Positions 30,611-42,480 of a stretch of DNA of 64,000 nt are shown here, piece after piece. Origin of the DNA: Ascarosepion bandense (taxonomy: Eukaryota > Mollusca > Cephalopoda > Sepiida > Sepiidae); assembly GCA_037127315.1 (NCBI GenBank), contig JBBBDQ010001026.1:7484501-7548500 (forward strand), read 5' to 3'. The notes under the pieces were generated by a model. The model ran no database searches, was not told where the DNA came from, and worked only from the letters and a program-made list of their open reading frames with translations. Position 1 is the stretch's first letter. Every line of letters begins with the position of its first letter. A program made the translations under genes and the position numbers.

Positions 30611-30799
30611 AAAACACTTTCTCTGTGATATTCAATGCATAAAAAATCTTGACCATAGTCGTGATCATTGAGTCAGTGCGAACGAGCCTTTCCTTAGCCG
30701 TATAGTATATGCTTCGCTAGGGCTACATACACTTTTGAATTTAGTATGGTTGCCCCAGCTCCAAGGCGCATGGTATATGCTTCGCAAGGTTTACATACA

Positions 30800-30975
30800 G
30801 TTTTAAATTCAGAGTTATCCTTCTAGAATGCTATAGAACCCAGTCTGTTCTATTATTTACCTATAGCTGGAGGGGAAGTTACATTTATACCTTTTTCACG
30901 TAAGTGAATGCAATGAAATCGACTGGAATTCGAACTGGGCTCTCTGATTACACAATTAGAGCCGATATTCATGCC
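30800..30975 (-). mobile_element. SINE-A fragment
   Basis: Reverse orientation: tatagaacccagtctgtTCT, ataGCTGGAGGGGAAG, gtaagtgaatgcaa, gactggaattcgaactgggc and a decayed head (agagccgatattcatgc). The 3' half of the body is missing. Confidence 0.7.
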
Positions 30976-31529
30976 TCAAGGTCCTGGGTATGACAATAAA
31001 CTACATCCAGCAACAAGGCCTCTGATTGTGAGGTTGTGAGGATCATGGAACCACCTCTTAATTGCTGTTGTTCCCAGGTCCACCCTGACTCAGGATGGTA
31101 GCCTTTGTTAGGGTCCTAACTATGGTTAAATAGTTGGGACCCTAACAAAGTTTAACTTAGTTAAATATAGTTAACCTCCAAACTGGGAAGAAAACATTAT
31201 GAATGTATAAAAATACAGCTTTATTGAAATATATACAAAAATAGACTTTTATAGAAAAATATACAGGTTTGAACGAAAATTATTATCAACAATACAATTT
31301 TGAAGGAAAAAAATATTACCAGCAATACATTTTTAAATGCAAAACTGAAAGACTTAAAAAATTAGTTTTCTTAATTAAGAAACAAAATAATAATAATAAT
31401 AAATTTTTCATAAAAATCTGACTAAATCAATCTTCTCATTATAACCGAACATTAAAAAAATATATCTTAAACCCTACCTTTTGGCCATTAAATAACCCAC
31501 ACGGGCTGGTATGCCGTTAAGCAATACTC

Positions 31530-31642
31530 AAACTCTATATTAGATGTGGCACAAGGTCGAAGGTATAGCGTACCCTGTGAGGATCGAACTCACCTCTCAA
31601 TTGTAATAGGTTCTTCTTGCTAATCATTACACCACGTCGGGG
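31530..31642 (-). mobile_element. SINE-C, tRNA-derived head
   Basis: Minus strand A-box-like GACGTGGTGTAATGATTAGC and B-box-like GTGAGTTCGATCCTCAC, then TACGCTATACCTTCGACCTT; the same layout as 5514-5643. The B box is intact here. Confidence 0.65.
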
Positions 31643-32905
31643 TGCTCAATGTTTTACGATATTAAGAAAGTATTACATAGCTCTTCAGTATTTTTTTCTT
31701 GTTATCTTACAAAATTTTTTGGAGTATTTTTGGAAGGCATCTTTTGTTATTCAAATGGGGTTTCGGTGTCACATTTTTTGTCCTCGAATGTACCACTTCT
31801 CAGAGGGTTCAATTTCTGTGTTCGTTTTATTCGGTCATCGACAATACGCAGCGAGCTGTCCCGCTTGCTAACGGCCATACATTCTGTCTTCTCACAAGTG
31901 ATGGATAGAAACGTTCTAAACTCTCTTCGACCGCTTCTGATGGTATTTTTCCACTATGTACATAACCAAAGAGGCCGAATCTGTCACACACGGTAAGGGA
32001 GTAAAGAAAGAAAGAAGATAAAAGTATTTTAATCAAACGAAATTGAACGGCAAACGATTCAATCAAATGTTCTTGGCTCTAATAAAGACTTGACAATAAA
32101 ATCCGTTTTTGATTGATTACTGGAAACGTAAAAAAAAAAGATCGATCTGCTACTTTGCGCTGGAGATTCGACAGCATTTTTGAATAGCCGAAACTTGTTT
32201 CGGTCGCCAAATCAGTAATGGATTGCCAATGTTAAGCCAAACAAAACACTATGACAAGAGGGCGAATAATAACACCTGTGAAATTAATTATGGACAGTTG
32301 AAGGAATACGTTCTGACTATGAGATCCTGGTTCGAAGCTCACCAAGGTAGACTTGGTATCGGTCTGGGAAAAGCGATTTCAGCGTGCGGCACCTATGGAA
32401 AATACCTAAAAACCATACAAGTCTTGTGAGCATTGTAAATGAAGTTGTGTAGACGGAACTATTTAAGTGCCGTCGATGGTTGTGCTAGCAAGAAATCGCA
32501 AGTCATCTTGTCCTAGGGTATGTATTTGCCTTGTTCAGACAGTTGTTCAAGTTATGTAACGCACACTCTCCAAGAAATTGTTACAAAAGTGGGCTTTGTG
32601 GAACGAACAAAAATGTGTCTGAGCAGGCGTCTGCAAAGGCAATTAACTACTAGCCTGGTAGACGGACATCCTCGGATACGAGTGACTACACCATTTACAA
32701 TAAAAAAATAATTATACACATAATGATTCAATCGCTAAACAAATCATTTGTTCCAGACCGCTGTCAATCCATTCCTGTGTAATAATATACTTATGAGGAA
32801 TTATTGAAAAAAGTTTGGCTCGATAGAGTTCAAAAGGTTGAGGATATCATGGACCAAACATTTGAGCAACGACGAGGTTTTATATGTATGTAAGCCGCAT
32901 TCACC
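31643..32905. other. No recognised feature
   Basis: Several overlapping frames of 60-115 codons (31617-31996, 32223-32429, 32520-32711) show no domain motif, codon pattern or splice context that I can support as coding. Confidence 0.35.
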
Positions 32906-32909
32906 CGAG

Positions 32910-33270
32910 TCGGGTTGAGACAGCTTCCTCTCCGATGGAGAAAGTTTCATTGGGATTTGTTTAAGGGCAGGGTCCCAAGTCCTACCATGTTATTTAATCC
33001 ATAACTGGAGGGAAGGGACGGATTAATACCTTTCCCAAGGGTACTAGCGTGTAAGCGAATGCAAGACATTCAACTGGAATTCGAACTTGGCTCACCGATT
33101 TCTCTTTCCGAGCCGACATCCACTGCACCACAACGCACATCCGTCAATAAACGCTTACAGCACCTGGTATTCCCAAGCGGTCACCCATCTAAGTAATAAC
33201 CATGCTCAACATTGCTTAACTTCGTTGATCGAGCGGGAACCGGTGTATTCAACCTGATATGACCGTAAGC
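32910..33270 (-). mobile_element. Composite 5S rRNA-tRNA SINE
   Basis: On the minus strand: a 5S rRNA-derived module (33270-33153) with the internal promoter recognisable (AAGTTAAGCAATGTTGAGC and TTAGATGGGTGACCGCTTGG), then a tRNA-like SINE-A head (GGATGTGCGTTGTGGTGCAG, GAGCCAAGTTCGAATTCC), the first part of the SINE-A body, and a different ending (TAGGACTTGGGACCCTGCCC...). A second copy is at 60523-60890, so this is a real family, not chance adjacency. Confidence 0.85.
33153..33270 (-). rRNA. 5S rRNA-derived module of SINE
   Basis: Minus strand GCTTACGGTCATATCAGGTT ... GGGAATACCAGGTGCTGTAAGC aligns end to end with eukaryotic 5S rRNA (about 118 nt). Differences within stems and fusion to a SINE body mean it is a 5S-derived repeat, not a functional 5S gene. 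Confidence 0.8.
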
Positions 33271-33284
33271 AAAGCTTTAGGAGA

Positions 33285-33885
33285 AATGGAAACGAAAAGA
33301 AACTAATGCTTAACATAAGGAAAGACAGATGAAGTTCCTGGAACAGGTAATGAGGAAGGAGGGCTTTGAGAATCTGATACTCACAGATCAGATAAATGTG
33401 GTTCTACAGAAAGATGCTGAGGATGCCACGGACTAAATATGATGATGTTTTGGAGAGGGTGGAAACGTAAAAGAAACTAATGCTTAACATTAGGAAAAGA
33501 CAGATTAAGTTCCTGGGTCATATAATAAAGGAGGAGTGCTTGGCGACTCTGATGCTCATAGGACGGATAGAGGAAAGAGAGACAGAGGAAACAACACATA
33601 GAATACCTGAGGGACTTAAGCAGATGAATGGTAGAGAGGGAATTGAGCGGAATAATATGAGAACTTGTATTAAGAACAATAAGGGATTGGGAGAAGTGGA
33701 AAGCCATTATTGTCAACGACCTGCAGGGACAGGGCACATCGAAGAAGAAGACACTCATGATAACATGACGGGTATAGTAGAGAAAGGTAGCTGTGTTCAG
33801 GAGGGCAAAGGAGTGTCTTGAAGAAACTGAAACTGCCACAAACTAGAAAAACATTCGTCGTGTTAGAAACATGTTGATGGATGAC
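33285..33885 (+). pseudogene. LINE-B C-terminal fragment with ~190-bp internal duplication
   Basis: Sense LINE-B with the landmark GGAAACG(A/T)AAAAGAAACTAATGCTTAACAT present at about 33288 and 33462. A 113-codon frame (33480-33821) reads MLNIRKRQIKFLGHIIKEE, LIGRIEERETEETTHRIPEGLKQM and a terminal CQRPAGTGHIEEE. It ends in the LINE-B 3' end ACCTGCAGGGACAGGGCACAT. Confidence 0.75.
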
Positions 33886-33891
33886 AGGCAA

Positions 33892-34227
33892 TCTATCTAT
33901 GCTTATTTATAAATGGAACTTTGTCTGTGTGCGTGTGTGTGTATGTATGTGTGTGTGTGTGCGTCCCCGTTACCGCTAGACTCCGAAACGGCTGAACCGA
34001 TTTTCTTGAAAATTTACACAGTTGTACGATAAGCGTCTGCGAGTGTTCTTAGTTAGGTTTTGTGTCGAGGTACCCCCGATAATATCGAAAATCGATAATC
34101 GAAAAAATTAGGTTATAGAAGGAGTGGTCCGATTTTAATCAAATTTGATACACTGATGGACAAAGACATAAGAAACGATATTCAGAAGTTTCCAAGTTGC
34201 AGTTCTTACAATAGTGCAGAAAATCGA

Positions 34228-34278
<51 letters not shown>

Positions 34279-34643
34279 CAAGATGTTTGTGTGTGTGTCT
34301 GTTTATCTGCCTGTATGTCAGTATTTTTCAGCCCTTTTATTTTAGTTTTTGCTTCGGGTTTGGCTCTAAGTAGGTATAATTGTAGTTCTTAGTCTCAGCC
34401 ATGATACCATTTAATTAGAGGACTTATTTACCTTCAAAATTCAGTTTACGACGAAAAAATCTTATTTGATATCGATACCAGGAAATCAAAATTTGACTTA
34501 CATCCATTCATTTTTCTTTCAGTCCACGGTTTCGCTTTAACTGGAAACAACTATTGCCAACCGCCAAAGAGTCTAAGCTCCAGGATCATGGATTAGTTTT
34601 AAAGCTTTCATTACATCCGAGCAACGCCGGGCTATACTGCTAG
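33892..34643 (+). mobile_element. Non-autonomous Helitron, 752 bp (most complete)
   Basis: A|TCTATCTATGCTTATTTATA at the 5' end; 3' CCGAGCAACGCCGGGCTATA then CTGCTAG|T. It contains an internal (AT)n run at 34232-34275 and no coding. Its 3' part (from 34284) lies within the left arm of the long inverted duplication. Confidence 0.9.
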
Positions 34644-35510
34644 TTGACTATGAATCAAATGTACAATTCTATGAGCATATATCGTGGAAAACTTAAGAAT
34701 ATTCTGCTCAATGAAGTTGGGCTGACGAATGTTTCTGCTCGGGTGGGGGTGCCATGTCGTCTGGCACGTGATCAAAAGTGCAGCAGTCATAACATCACAG
34801 AAAAATCTGACATTGAGGCAGATATAACTGTTTTTTTTTAATACCTTTACCTAACCCTTGATGAATTTCGGGTCTATCATCATGAACAATACAAAAGAGA
34901 CAATGTATGCTCCAAAGGAGACCAAGGTCGCTTCATCTGCAAAGAAGGTGATTGCCACAACTTTTGGAAATCTGTAAAAAAGAGAAAGAGAGGATGCAGG
35001 TTAGTTAAATAGGAGGTGACTGTTTACATTTAATTTCTTGGAAAATGCGGCTGTCGCGGAAGCAAGTAAATGGAAGGGATTTCCACAGGCGGGAAGTGCG
35101 AGAAAAGAAGCTGCTGGAGTAGAATTTGCGTTTACATTTTATTGGTTTTTCAGTAAAAGGGTGGAACCTAGTTGCTAATCTTGTTACTCGAGTAAATTCA
35201 TTTATAGGGAGCACCAGTGAGGTAAGTCCATCAGAGCAGAAGCCGGTAAGTACTTGTAGAAGAGACACAGGGAAGCCACATTGTGCCGGTGAGAAAGTGA
35301 CTGTATCTGAGCTGCCAAGTTGGGATCGATCATATTAGAGATTCTCCGTTGATGGTCGATTCTTTGTACTGTCCCAGTAAATACCTCACTTCAACTGCTA
35401 TACTCTCTCTTTAAAAGATACATATAAGACCTAAAATAGCTTATTGTTTCCATATTTGGGCTTTTTTTTACCAAGTTTTCACTTTACAGTTTTGATAAAT
35501 TTCAAAAGCA
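34284..35510. repeat. Left arm of a ~1.2-kb inverted duplication
   Basis: From the Helitron interior (ATGTTTGTGTGTGTGTCTG) through the Helitron end, tgactatgaatcaaatgtac, aattttTCTGACATTGAGGC, GACCAAGGTCGCTTCATCTG, a LINE-A fragment and on to CTTATTGTTTCCATATTTGG, this sequence recurs in reverse at 42927-44490. Arm identity by eye is roughly 90% or more. Confidence 0.9.
34995..35345 (-). pseudogene. LINE-A C-terminal fragment (left arm)
   Basis: An 87-codon frame (35268-35005) reads GFCSDGLTSLVLPINEFTRV, TRLATRFHPFTEKPIKCKRK and FFSRTSRLWKSLPFTCF, the LINE-A C-terminus. Confidence 0.8.
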
Positions 35511-35604
35511 TTTACGAGTTCATGCTGGTGATTATTTGATAATCTTCAAAAGGCCACACCATAAGTGGAGAGCACTATGCCAACTTGCTGAGATAATTAC
35601 GAAA

Positions 35605-35764
35605 GGCTGTCATGACTAAACGCCGATTCATAATCCGTTGCACTACACGCACATTCACCTACTATTCAGAAGCGGTCATCCATCTAATTATTAACAAGTT
35701 TCGACGTTGCTTAACTTCGTTTTTTGTAGGTGAACTGGTGTTTCTACGTGAAGTGACCGTAAGC
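35605..35764 (-). mobile_element. Degraded 5S-tRNA SINE
   Basis: Minus strand 5S-like module (35764-35655) with AACGAAGTTAAGCAACGTCG and TTAGATGGATGACCGCTTC recognisable, followed by a decayed tRNA-like head (gcgtgtagtgcaacggatta). It is more diverged than the copies at 33 and 60.5 kb. Confidence 0.65.
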
Positions 35765-36430
35765 CTGATTTCCATTGCAGGACAACAATAAGAAATTAGC
35801 CGTCATTTTAGCATATGGAAATATATCGATAGTAAGTAGGGGAGATCAGGATGCTTATATATTTAAAATGTTTGATTATAGGTATTTTCAAATGCCATGA
35901 TATAGAACATGGCTCTTCCCAGTTTAATGTCTTAATGTCTGTGAAAAGCCATTACTTTTTGGTACTAATATTTTCCCAACACAAAACCCGAAAGCCTTTA
36001 ATGTTAGAGGATTACTGAAGAATTTGTTACATTAGCGTTAAGTGTGAGAGGTTTAGAATTGCAGTTTACGTGAGAAATATAACGATTAACCCTATATCAA
36101 AGAGGTCACGACTGTAGTTATCGAGAGAGAGAGAGAGAGAGAAAGAAAAAGTGAGAGAGAGAGCATTCTCTCGGGGATCTACTCCACAAAGTAATGGTTT
36201 ATGAGAAGAAGCTTTTCGAGGAGAACTTCCTTCTAAGTAACGGAAATTAATTGAAGGAATTCGGGATTATTTGTCCTAGAGTATAATGCACGGTGAGTCT
36301 TGCCTGTGACATTGAGTACAGGTGAAACTAAGGAAAGTCGCTATCAGAATATTTTCCATAAAAATTTTAAAAGACTTGGAAGAGGCTTACAATTTGTCAT
36401 CAGTGAAAAACGTGCTGTAGGTTTGTTATT
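35765..36430. other. No recognised feature apart from a (GA)n run
   Basis: Unique-looking AT-rich DNA. A (GA)n microsatellite occupies about 36120-36165. Confidence 0.4.
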
Positions 36431-37920
36431 CTTTTTTTTTTTAATCATTTCACCTCAAGTAAGACGGTAATGTCACTAGTACGCAGGAGTGAGTGTAAGC
36501 AAAATAGAAAACAGTGTATCGGGAGGATTGGGGAAAGAATAAAAGATGAACGGGATTCAAGAAGATAGACGATGCCAATTGACGTTGCATTTAAATTTTT
36601 GGAAATTGTCGTTGCCTGGGAAGAGAAAAGATTGGGTGTGGTGAATATTGAAGAAAGAATAAAAGATGAACTGGATTCAAGAAGATAGAAGATGGCAACT
36701 GACGTTGTATTTAAATTTTTGGAAATTGTAGTTGCCTGGGAAGAGATAAGATTTGTTGTGGTGAGCATTGAAGAAATAATAAAAGATGAACGGGATTCAA
36801 GAATATAGAAGATGCCAATAGACTTGCATTTAATTTATTGGAGATTGTAGCTATCAGGAAAGAGAAAAGACTGGGTGTGGTGAGTATTGAAGAAAGAATA
36901 AAAGATGAACGGGATTCAAGAAGATAGAAGATGGCAACTGACGTTTTATTTAATTTTTTGGAAATTGTTACCTGGGAAGAGAAAAGATTGGGTGTGGTAT
37001 GTATTGAAGAAAGAATAAAAGATGAACGGGATTCAAGAAGATAGAAGATGGCAATTGACGTTGTATTTAAACTTTGGAAATTGTTGATATCATGAAAGAG
37101 GAAAGACTGGGTATAGAGGGTATTGAAGAAAGGACAAAAGAAGATAAAAGATGCCAATTGACGTTGCATTTAAATTTTTGGCGATTGTGGATATCATAAA
37201 AGAGAAAAGACTGGGTACAAAGGGTATTGAAGAAAGGATAAAAGATAAACAGGATTCAAGAAGATAGAAGATGGCAATTGACGTTGCATTTAATTTATTG
37301 GAGATTGTAGCTATCAGGGAAGAGAAACATCTGGGTACAGAGGGTATAGAAGAAAGGACAAAAGATGAACGGGAAACAAAAGTTAAAAGATGCCAGTTGA
37401 GGTTGCATTTAAATTTTTGGAGATTTTCGCAATCAGGGAAAAAAAAAGACTGGGTACGGAGGGTATTGAGGAACGAATAAAAGATGAACGGAACTCAAGA
37501 CGATAGAGGAGGGCAATTGACGTTGCATTTAATTGATTGGAGATTGTAGCTATTAGAGAAGAGAAAAATCTGAGTGAGTATTGAAGAAAGAATAAAAGAT
37601 GAACGGAATTCAAGACGATAGAAGATAGAAGATGCCTGTTGACGTTGCATTTAATTTATTGGAGATTGTAGCTATTAGGGAAGAGAAAAATCTGGGTGTG
37701 GTGAGTATTGAAGAAAGGATAAAAGATGAACGGGATTCAAGAAAATAAAAGATGCCAACTGATTTTGTTTTTAAATTTTTTGTGATTGTAGCTATCAGGG
37801 AAACAAATGAACGGAAGGAATTCCCACAGGAATGAAGAGCTTTTGGAGTTAAAGTAGCCATTGCATTTAACTATTTCAAATTTAAACAGTTAGATGCCAA
37901 TCTTGTCAGTCAGTTAAGTG
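36431..37920 (-). mobile_element. LINE-A 3' end with internal minisatellite
   Basis: The minus-strand LINE-A tail (poly-T, atttCACCTCAAGTAAGACGG, 36431-36470) and the C-terminal region (37760-37920, complement of 'aaggaattcccacaggaatg') flank an array of ~120-bp units. The units are themselves the sequence between C-terminus and tail, so the LINE 3' end expanded in place. Confidence 0.8.
36540..37795. repeat. ~115-125-bp minisatellite within LINE-A
   Basis: About ten to eleven units with landmarks AAAAGATGAACGGGATTCAA, GAAGATAGAAGATGGCAATT, GACGTTGCATTTAAATTTTT and ggagattgtagctatcaggg. Units differ by scattered substitutions and small indels, so the array is fairly old. Minus-strand frames across it are artefacts. 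Confidence 0.9.
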
Positions 37921-38225
37921 CCATATTTATTACACGTTTGGGCTATCATGTCTCGAAAGGGACATGACTGACTAGGCAGAAGATTTTCCCACAGTAGGTT
38001 GACATTACTTTCATCGGTAGATTGCTTGCCAAACAAGGCTGCAAAACCCAATCTGTCCTGTTATTTGACGCATAGCTGTAAAGAGAAGAGACGGATTAAA
38101 ACTTTTCCAAGTTGTATTTGCGTATAAGTGAACTGAACAGCTTTAACTGGAATTCGAACTCTCCAATTTCTCGTTCCGAGTGGATATTCACTGCACCACA
38201 ACGCACATCCAATCTAGTAGCAGAC
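37908..38225 (-). mobile_element. SINE-A with tRNA-like head
   Basis: Reverse orientation from AGTCAGTTAAGTGCCATATT to GATATTCACTGCACCACAAC. Body and head both present; slightly diverged. Confidence 0.8.
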
Positions 38226-38247
38226 TTAAATTTATGTAGTCGGGGTC

Positions 38248-38535
38248 AGTCAGTTAAGTGCCATACGTAAAACACATTTGGGCGATCATGTTTCGAAATG
38301 ATATGACTGACTGGGCAGAAGATTATCCCGCAGTAGGTTGCCATTGCTTTCCGCGGTAGACTGGTTGCCAGCCAAGGCTATAGAACCCAATCTGTCCTGT
38401 TATTTAGCCCATAACTGGAAGGAAGAGACGGATTAATACCTTTTCCAAAGGTATTCCGTGTAATTAAATGCAATGAATTCCACTGGAATTCGAACTCGGC
38501 TCCCCGATTTCTTGTTCCGAGCCGATATCCACAGG
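38248..38535 (-). mobile_element. SINE-A, head truncated
   Basis: A second SINE-A in the same orientation, starting CAGTCAGTTAAGTGCCATAC and ending at GAGCCGATATCCACAGGG, where the A-box region is lost. Both copies sit in LINE-A, which continues on either side. Confidence 0.8.
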
Positions 38536-39090
38536 GTAGTTGGGTAACAGACAAAAAAAAATCTCGCCAAAGCAGTTGCCATGAAAATATTTATAGAAAT
38601 GACAAAGGAAACCCACATCATGTAAGTGAGAAAGTGACTGAAGTCGAGATGCCAGGTCAGGATCGTTTATATTGGAGATTCTTTTGTAATTTGTGAAGTA
38701 TCTCGAGGTGAATAGTAAGTATAACAGACCAGATATGACAGCAGTATGCAGTATAAGGACGAATGGTGATAGAAAATAATGTCTGACTTCCTGTAAAACG
38801 TTTGAAAATTATATGACTTAACAGACACTTGAGTAAAAATACGACTGATTTTAGCTATTTGTAAAATAGTGGGACCTAGTTGCCAATCTAGTAGTACGCT
38901 CAAATTCATGTAGTCTGAGTACAAGGATAAAAAACTGGTCAGACTTGTTACCATAGAAATATTTGTAAATAAAAAAAAAGAAGGAAAAGAAGGAAAAGAA
39001 ACAGAAAACAGAAATCACACCGGAGGGAGATTAACTGAAGTCAAGATGTCTGGTCTGAATAGATTACATTCCCTATCCTTCTTTGGATGT
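38536..39090 (-). pseudogene. LINE-A fragments, decayed
   Basis: Reverse of the LINE-A region after the RT domain: 'gagaaagtgactgaagtcgag' and 'tgacctagttgccaatctag' correspond to the SLSHR and RLATR stretches. Many stops; one segment appears twice (near 38580 and 38940). Confidence 0.6.
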
Positions 39091-39231
39091 TGTCCAATAT
39101 TTTCTAATATTCTATGGTGTTGGTTAGAATCTTTGCGCACGTATTTTTAGTTGTAAGAATCTTTAGTGTATGATAAGTACAGGCCATTATTTAAGTCAAC
39201 GGTTACGATGTAGTGTTAGTGGTGGTAATGA

Positions 39232-39620
39232 TTTTATGTTCTTCTTCTATGTGCCCTGTCCCTTCATGACGTAGGCGATCATGGCTTTCCACGTCTCCCT
39301 ATCTCCGGTGGCTCTCAGCGCGCCTTCTGTTACACGATGCAACCCTCGTTCCCTCATCCACCTGATTAGGTCCTTCAAATATGTTATCCGTTGCTTTCCT
39401 CAGTCTCTTCTTCCCTCTATCTGGCCTGTTAATATCAGGTTTGCCAAGCCCTCCTTCCTCACTGCATGTCCCAGGAACTTCAACTGTCTCTTCCTGATGC
39501 TCAGTATTAATTTTCTTTTTTTTTTGTTTCCATCATTTCTAAGACGTCTATATTGCTCACACGATCGATCCATGATATTCGCAGCATTCTTAAGTATCTT
39601 CTGTTTACTGGGTATGTAAT
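39232..39620 (-). pseudogene. LINE-B C-terminal fragment
   Basis: Reverse LINE-B end (TATGTGCCCTGTCCCTTCAT at 39248; complement of the C-terminal codons) through the IRKRQLKFLGHAVRKE-equivalent and WIDR region. A 112-codon frame on the plus strand is an antisense shadow. Confidence 0.75.
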
Positions 39621-39661
39621 GCTAAGTCTTGCTACCATTTGTGGTTATTTTTGGTAGTATT

Positions 39662-41700
39662 GTAGTAGGTAAGGGAGAGAGAAAAGTATTCTTTGATTAT
39701 TATGTTGTGATCTTTAAAAAGTGATCAAGTTCTTTTCTTAGTCGGACAGTTTGTTGGAAACTTGTTTTTCATAAAAGGATTAATCTATTCTCTCATTTGA
39801 CGTAAAGTAAGAGAACCAGGTAGTAGGTAAGGGAGAGAGAAAAGTATTCTTTGATTATTATGTTGGTGATCTTTAAAAAGTGATCAAGTTCTTTCTTAGT
39901 CGGACAGTTTGTTGGAAACTTGTTTTTCATAAAAGGATTAATCTATTCTCTCATTTGACGTAAAGTAAGAGAACCAGGTAGTAGGTAAGGGAGAGAGAAA
40001 AGTATTCTTTGATTATTATGTTGGTGATTCTAAAAAGTGATCAAGTTCTTTTCTTAGTCGGACAGTTTGTTGGAAATCTTGTTTTTCATAAAGCGATTAA
40101 TCTATTCTCTCATTTGACGTAAAGTAAGAGAACCAGGTAGTAGGTAAGGGAGAGAGAAAAGTATTCTTTGATTATTATGTTGGTGATCTTTAAAAAGTGA
40201 TCAAGTTCTTTCTTAGTCGGACAGTTTGTTGGAAACTTGTTTTTCATAAAAGGATTAATCTATTCTCTTCATTTGACGTAAAGTAAGAGAACCAGGTAGT
40301 AGGTAAGGGAGAGAGAAAAGTATTCTTTGATTATTATGGGCAGGATCTCTTAAAAGGATCGTTCTTCTTATCGGACAGTTTGTTGGAAACTTGTTTTTCA
40401 TAAAAAGGATTAATCTATTCTCTCATTTGACGTAAAGTAAGAGAACCAGGTAGTAGGTAAGGGAGAGAGAAAAGTATTCTTTTTGATTATTATGTTGGTG
40501 ATCTTTAAAAAGTGATCAAGTTCTTTTCTGAAGGACAGTTTGTTGAAAACTTGTTTTTCATAAAAGGATTAATCTATTCTCTCATTTGACGTAAAGTAAG
40601 AGAACCAGGTAGTAGGTATGGTGAGAGAGAAAAGTATCTTTTGATTATTATGTTGGTGATCTTTAAAAAGTGATCAAGTTCTTTCTTAGTCGGACAGTTT
40701 GTTAAAACTTGTTTTTCATAAAGGATTAATCTTATTCTCATTTGACGGTACAAGAGAACCAGGTAGTAGGTAAGGGAGAGAGAAAAGTATTCTTTTGGAT
40801 TATTATGTTGGTGATCTTTAAAAGTGATCAAGTTTTTCTAGTCGGACAGTTTGTTGGAAACTTGTTTTTCATAAAAGGATTAATCTATTCTCTCATTTGA
40901 CGTAAAGTAAGAGAACCAGGTAGTAGGTAAGGGAGAGAGAAAAGTATTCTTTGATTATTATGTTGGTGATCTTTAAAAAGTGATCAAGTTCTTTCTTAGT
41001 CGGACAGTTTGTTGGAACTTGTTTTTCATAAAAGGATTAATCTATTCTCTCATTTGACGTAAAGTAAGAGAACCAGGTAGTAGGTAAGGGAGAGAGAAAA
41101 GTATTCTTTGATTATTATGTTGGTGATCTTTAAAAAGTGATCAAGTTCTTTCTTAGTCGGACAGTTTGAAACTTGTTTTTCATAAAAGGATTAATCTATT
41201 CTCTCATTTGACGTAAAGTAAGAGAACCAGGTAGTAGGTAAGGGAGAGAAAAGTATTCTTTGATTATTATGTTGGTGATCTTTAAAAAGTGATCAAGTTC
41301 TTTTCTAGTCGGACAGTTTGTTGGAAACTTGTTTTTCATAAAAGGATTAATCTATTCTCTCATTTGACGTAAAGTAAGAGAACCAGGTAGTAGGTAAGGG
41401 AGAGAGAAAAGTATTCTTTGATTATTATGTTGGTGATCTTTAAAAAGTGATCAAGTTCTTTCTTAGTCGGACAGTTTGTTGGAAACTTGTTTTTCATAAA
41501 AGGATTAATCTATTCTCTCATTTGACGTAAAGTAAGAGAACCAGGTAGTAGGTAAGGGAGAGAGAAAAAGTATTCTTTGATTATTATGTTGGTGATCTTT
41601 AAAAAGTGATCAAGTTCTTTCTTAGTCGGACAGTTTGTTGGAAACTTGTTTTTCATAAAGGATTAATCTATTCTCTCATTTGACGTAAAGTAAGAGAACG
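39662..41700. repeat. 158-bp satellite-like array, about 13 units
   Basis: Units begin GTAGTAGGTAAGGGAGAGAG and include TTTGATTATTATGTTGGTGA, CTTAGTCGGACAGTTTGTTG and GACGTAAAGTAAGAGAACCA. First starts are 39662, 39820 and 39978. Copies are nearly identical except for frequent one- or few-base indels, and one badly scrambled unit near 40340. I do not recognise the source sequence. Confidence 0.95.
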
Positions 41701-41781
41701 AGGCAAGATATAACAACAGTATTCAGATGGGTGGAAAATAAGTAATCACCGACATTGACTCGTTAATGCTTTTGAACTTTT

Positions 41782-42030
41782 GATTCTCTATTATAATCAA
41801 TTTATAAACTGATCCCTTACTTTGTGACCATCATGGACAGTTGTTGCTATATAATATACATTCGGGAGATTGATTCTCTATTATAATCAATACATCAACT
41901 GATCCCTTACTTTGTGACCATCATGGACTGTTGTTACTATATAATATACATTCGGTAGATTGATTCTCTATTATAATCAATTTATAAACTGATCCCTTAC
42001 TTTGTGACCATCATGGACTGTTGTTACTAT
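41782..42030. repeat. 90-bp tandem repeat, three copies
   Basis: GATTCTCTATTATAATCAAT starts at 41782, 41872 and 41962. Each unit includes AACTGATCCCTTACTTTGTG, resembling the linker block of SINE-A arrays. Confidence 0.9.
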
Positions 42031-42480
42031 TGTAACACCCCAGTGGACAGTCCGAACAATTTCTCCGGCGGCCGTTCTCCACGCTGTGATGTTGCCGGGA
42101 GTTTGTTGAAAAAGCCGGAGTCTCAAGCTGGGGGTACAAGATTGAACTGTAAGGAACGAATTTCCACAACTTGGATGAGCTGAAACGATGCTTTATTTCG
42201 TTTAGAGATAGTCTTTTCGGTTGGGGCAGGCGAATGTGACCCACAGCTCTAACTCTAATTAACGGAGATCGAATTCCGAATTGACCGAAACAAGACGAAC
42301 GGAGGTTCTACTTCAAGCACACGCCCGGCAGAACTAACTCAACTCAATTAATCTGACTCGGAAAAATCACTTTTATTTCTTTAAAATTAATCCGGAAATC
42401 CGAAATGATTTAGACCAGCGGGTGATAAGCATTGGCGACTGTAAATCCGAAATTTCAGGTACTTAAATTTTCCTTCTTTT
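42031..42480 (-). other. GC-richer segment, possible LTR fragment
   Basis: It starts TGTAACACCCCAGTGG; its complement would be an LTR-style ...GGGGTGTTACA end, and TTTATTTCG at 42190 would be a reverse AATAAA-type signal. I find no matching second end, PBS or target duplication, so the call is weak. Confidence 0.25.

Noticed and set aside
31617..31996. Host protein-coding exon
   Set aside because: Overlapping frames on the same strand with no motif, codon signal or splice sites to choose among them.
36445..37861. Ser/Leu-rich frames on the minus strand
   Set aside because: Readings of the LINE-A minisatellite.
39662..41700. CRISPR-like regular array
   Set aside because: Units are contiguous 158-bp tandem repeats without unique spacers, in a eukaryotic setting.
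42031..42480. Confident LTR call
   Set aside because: Only one LTR-like end is visible, with no second terminus or target duplication.
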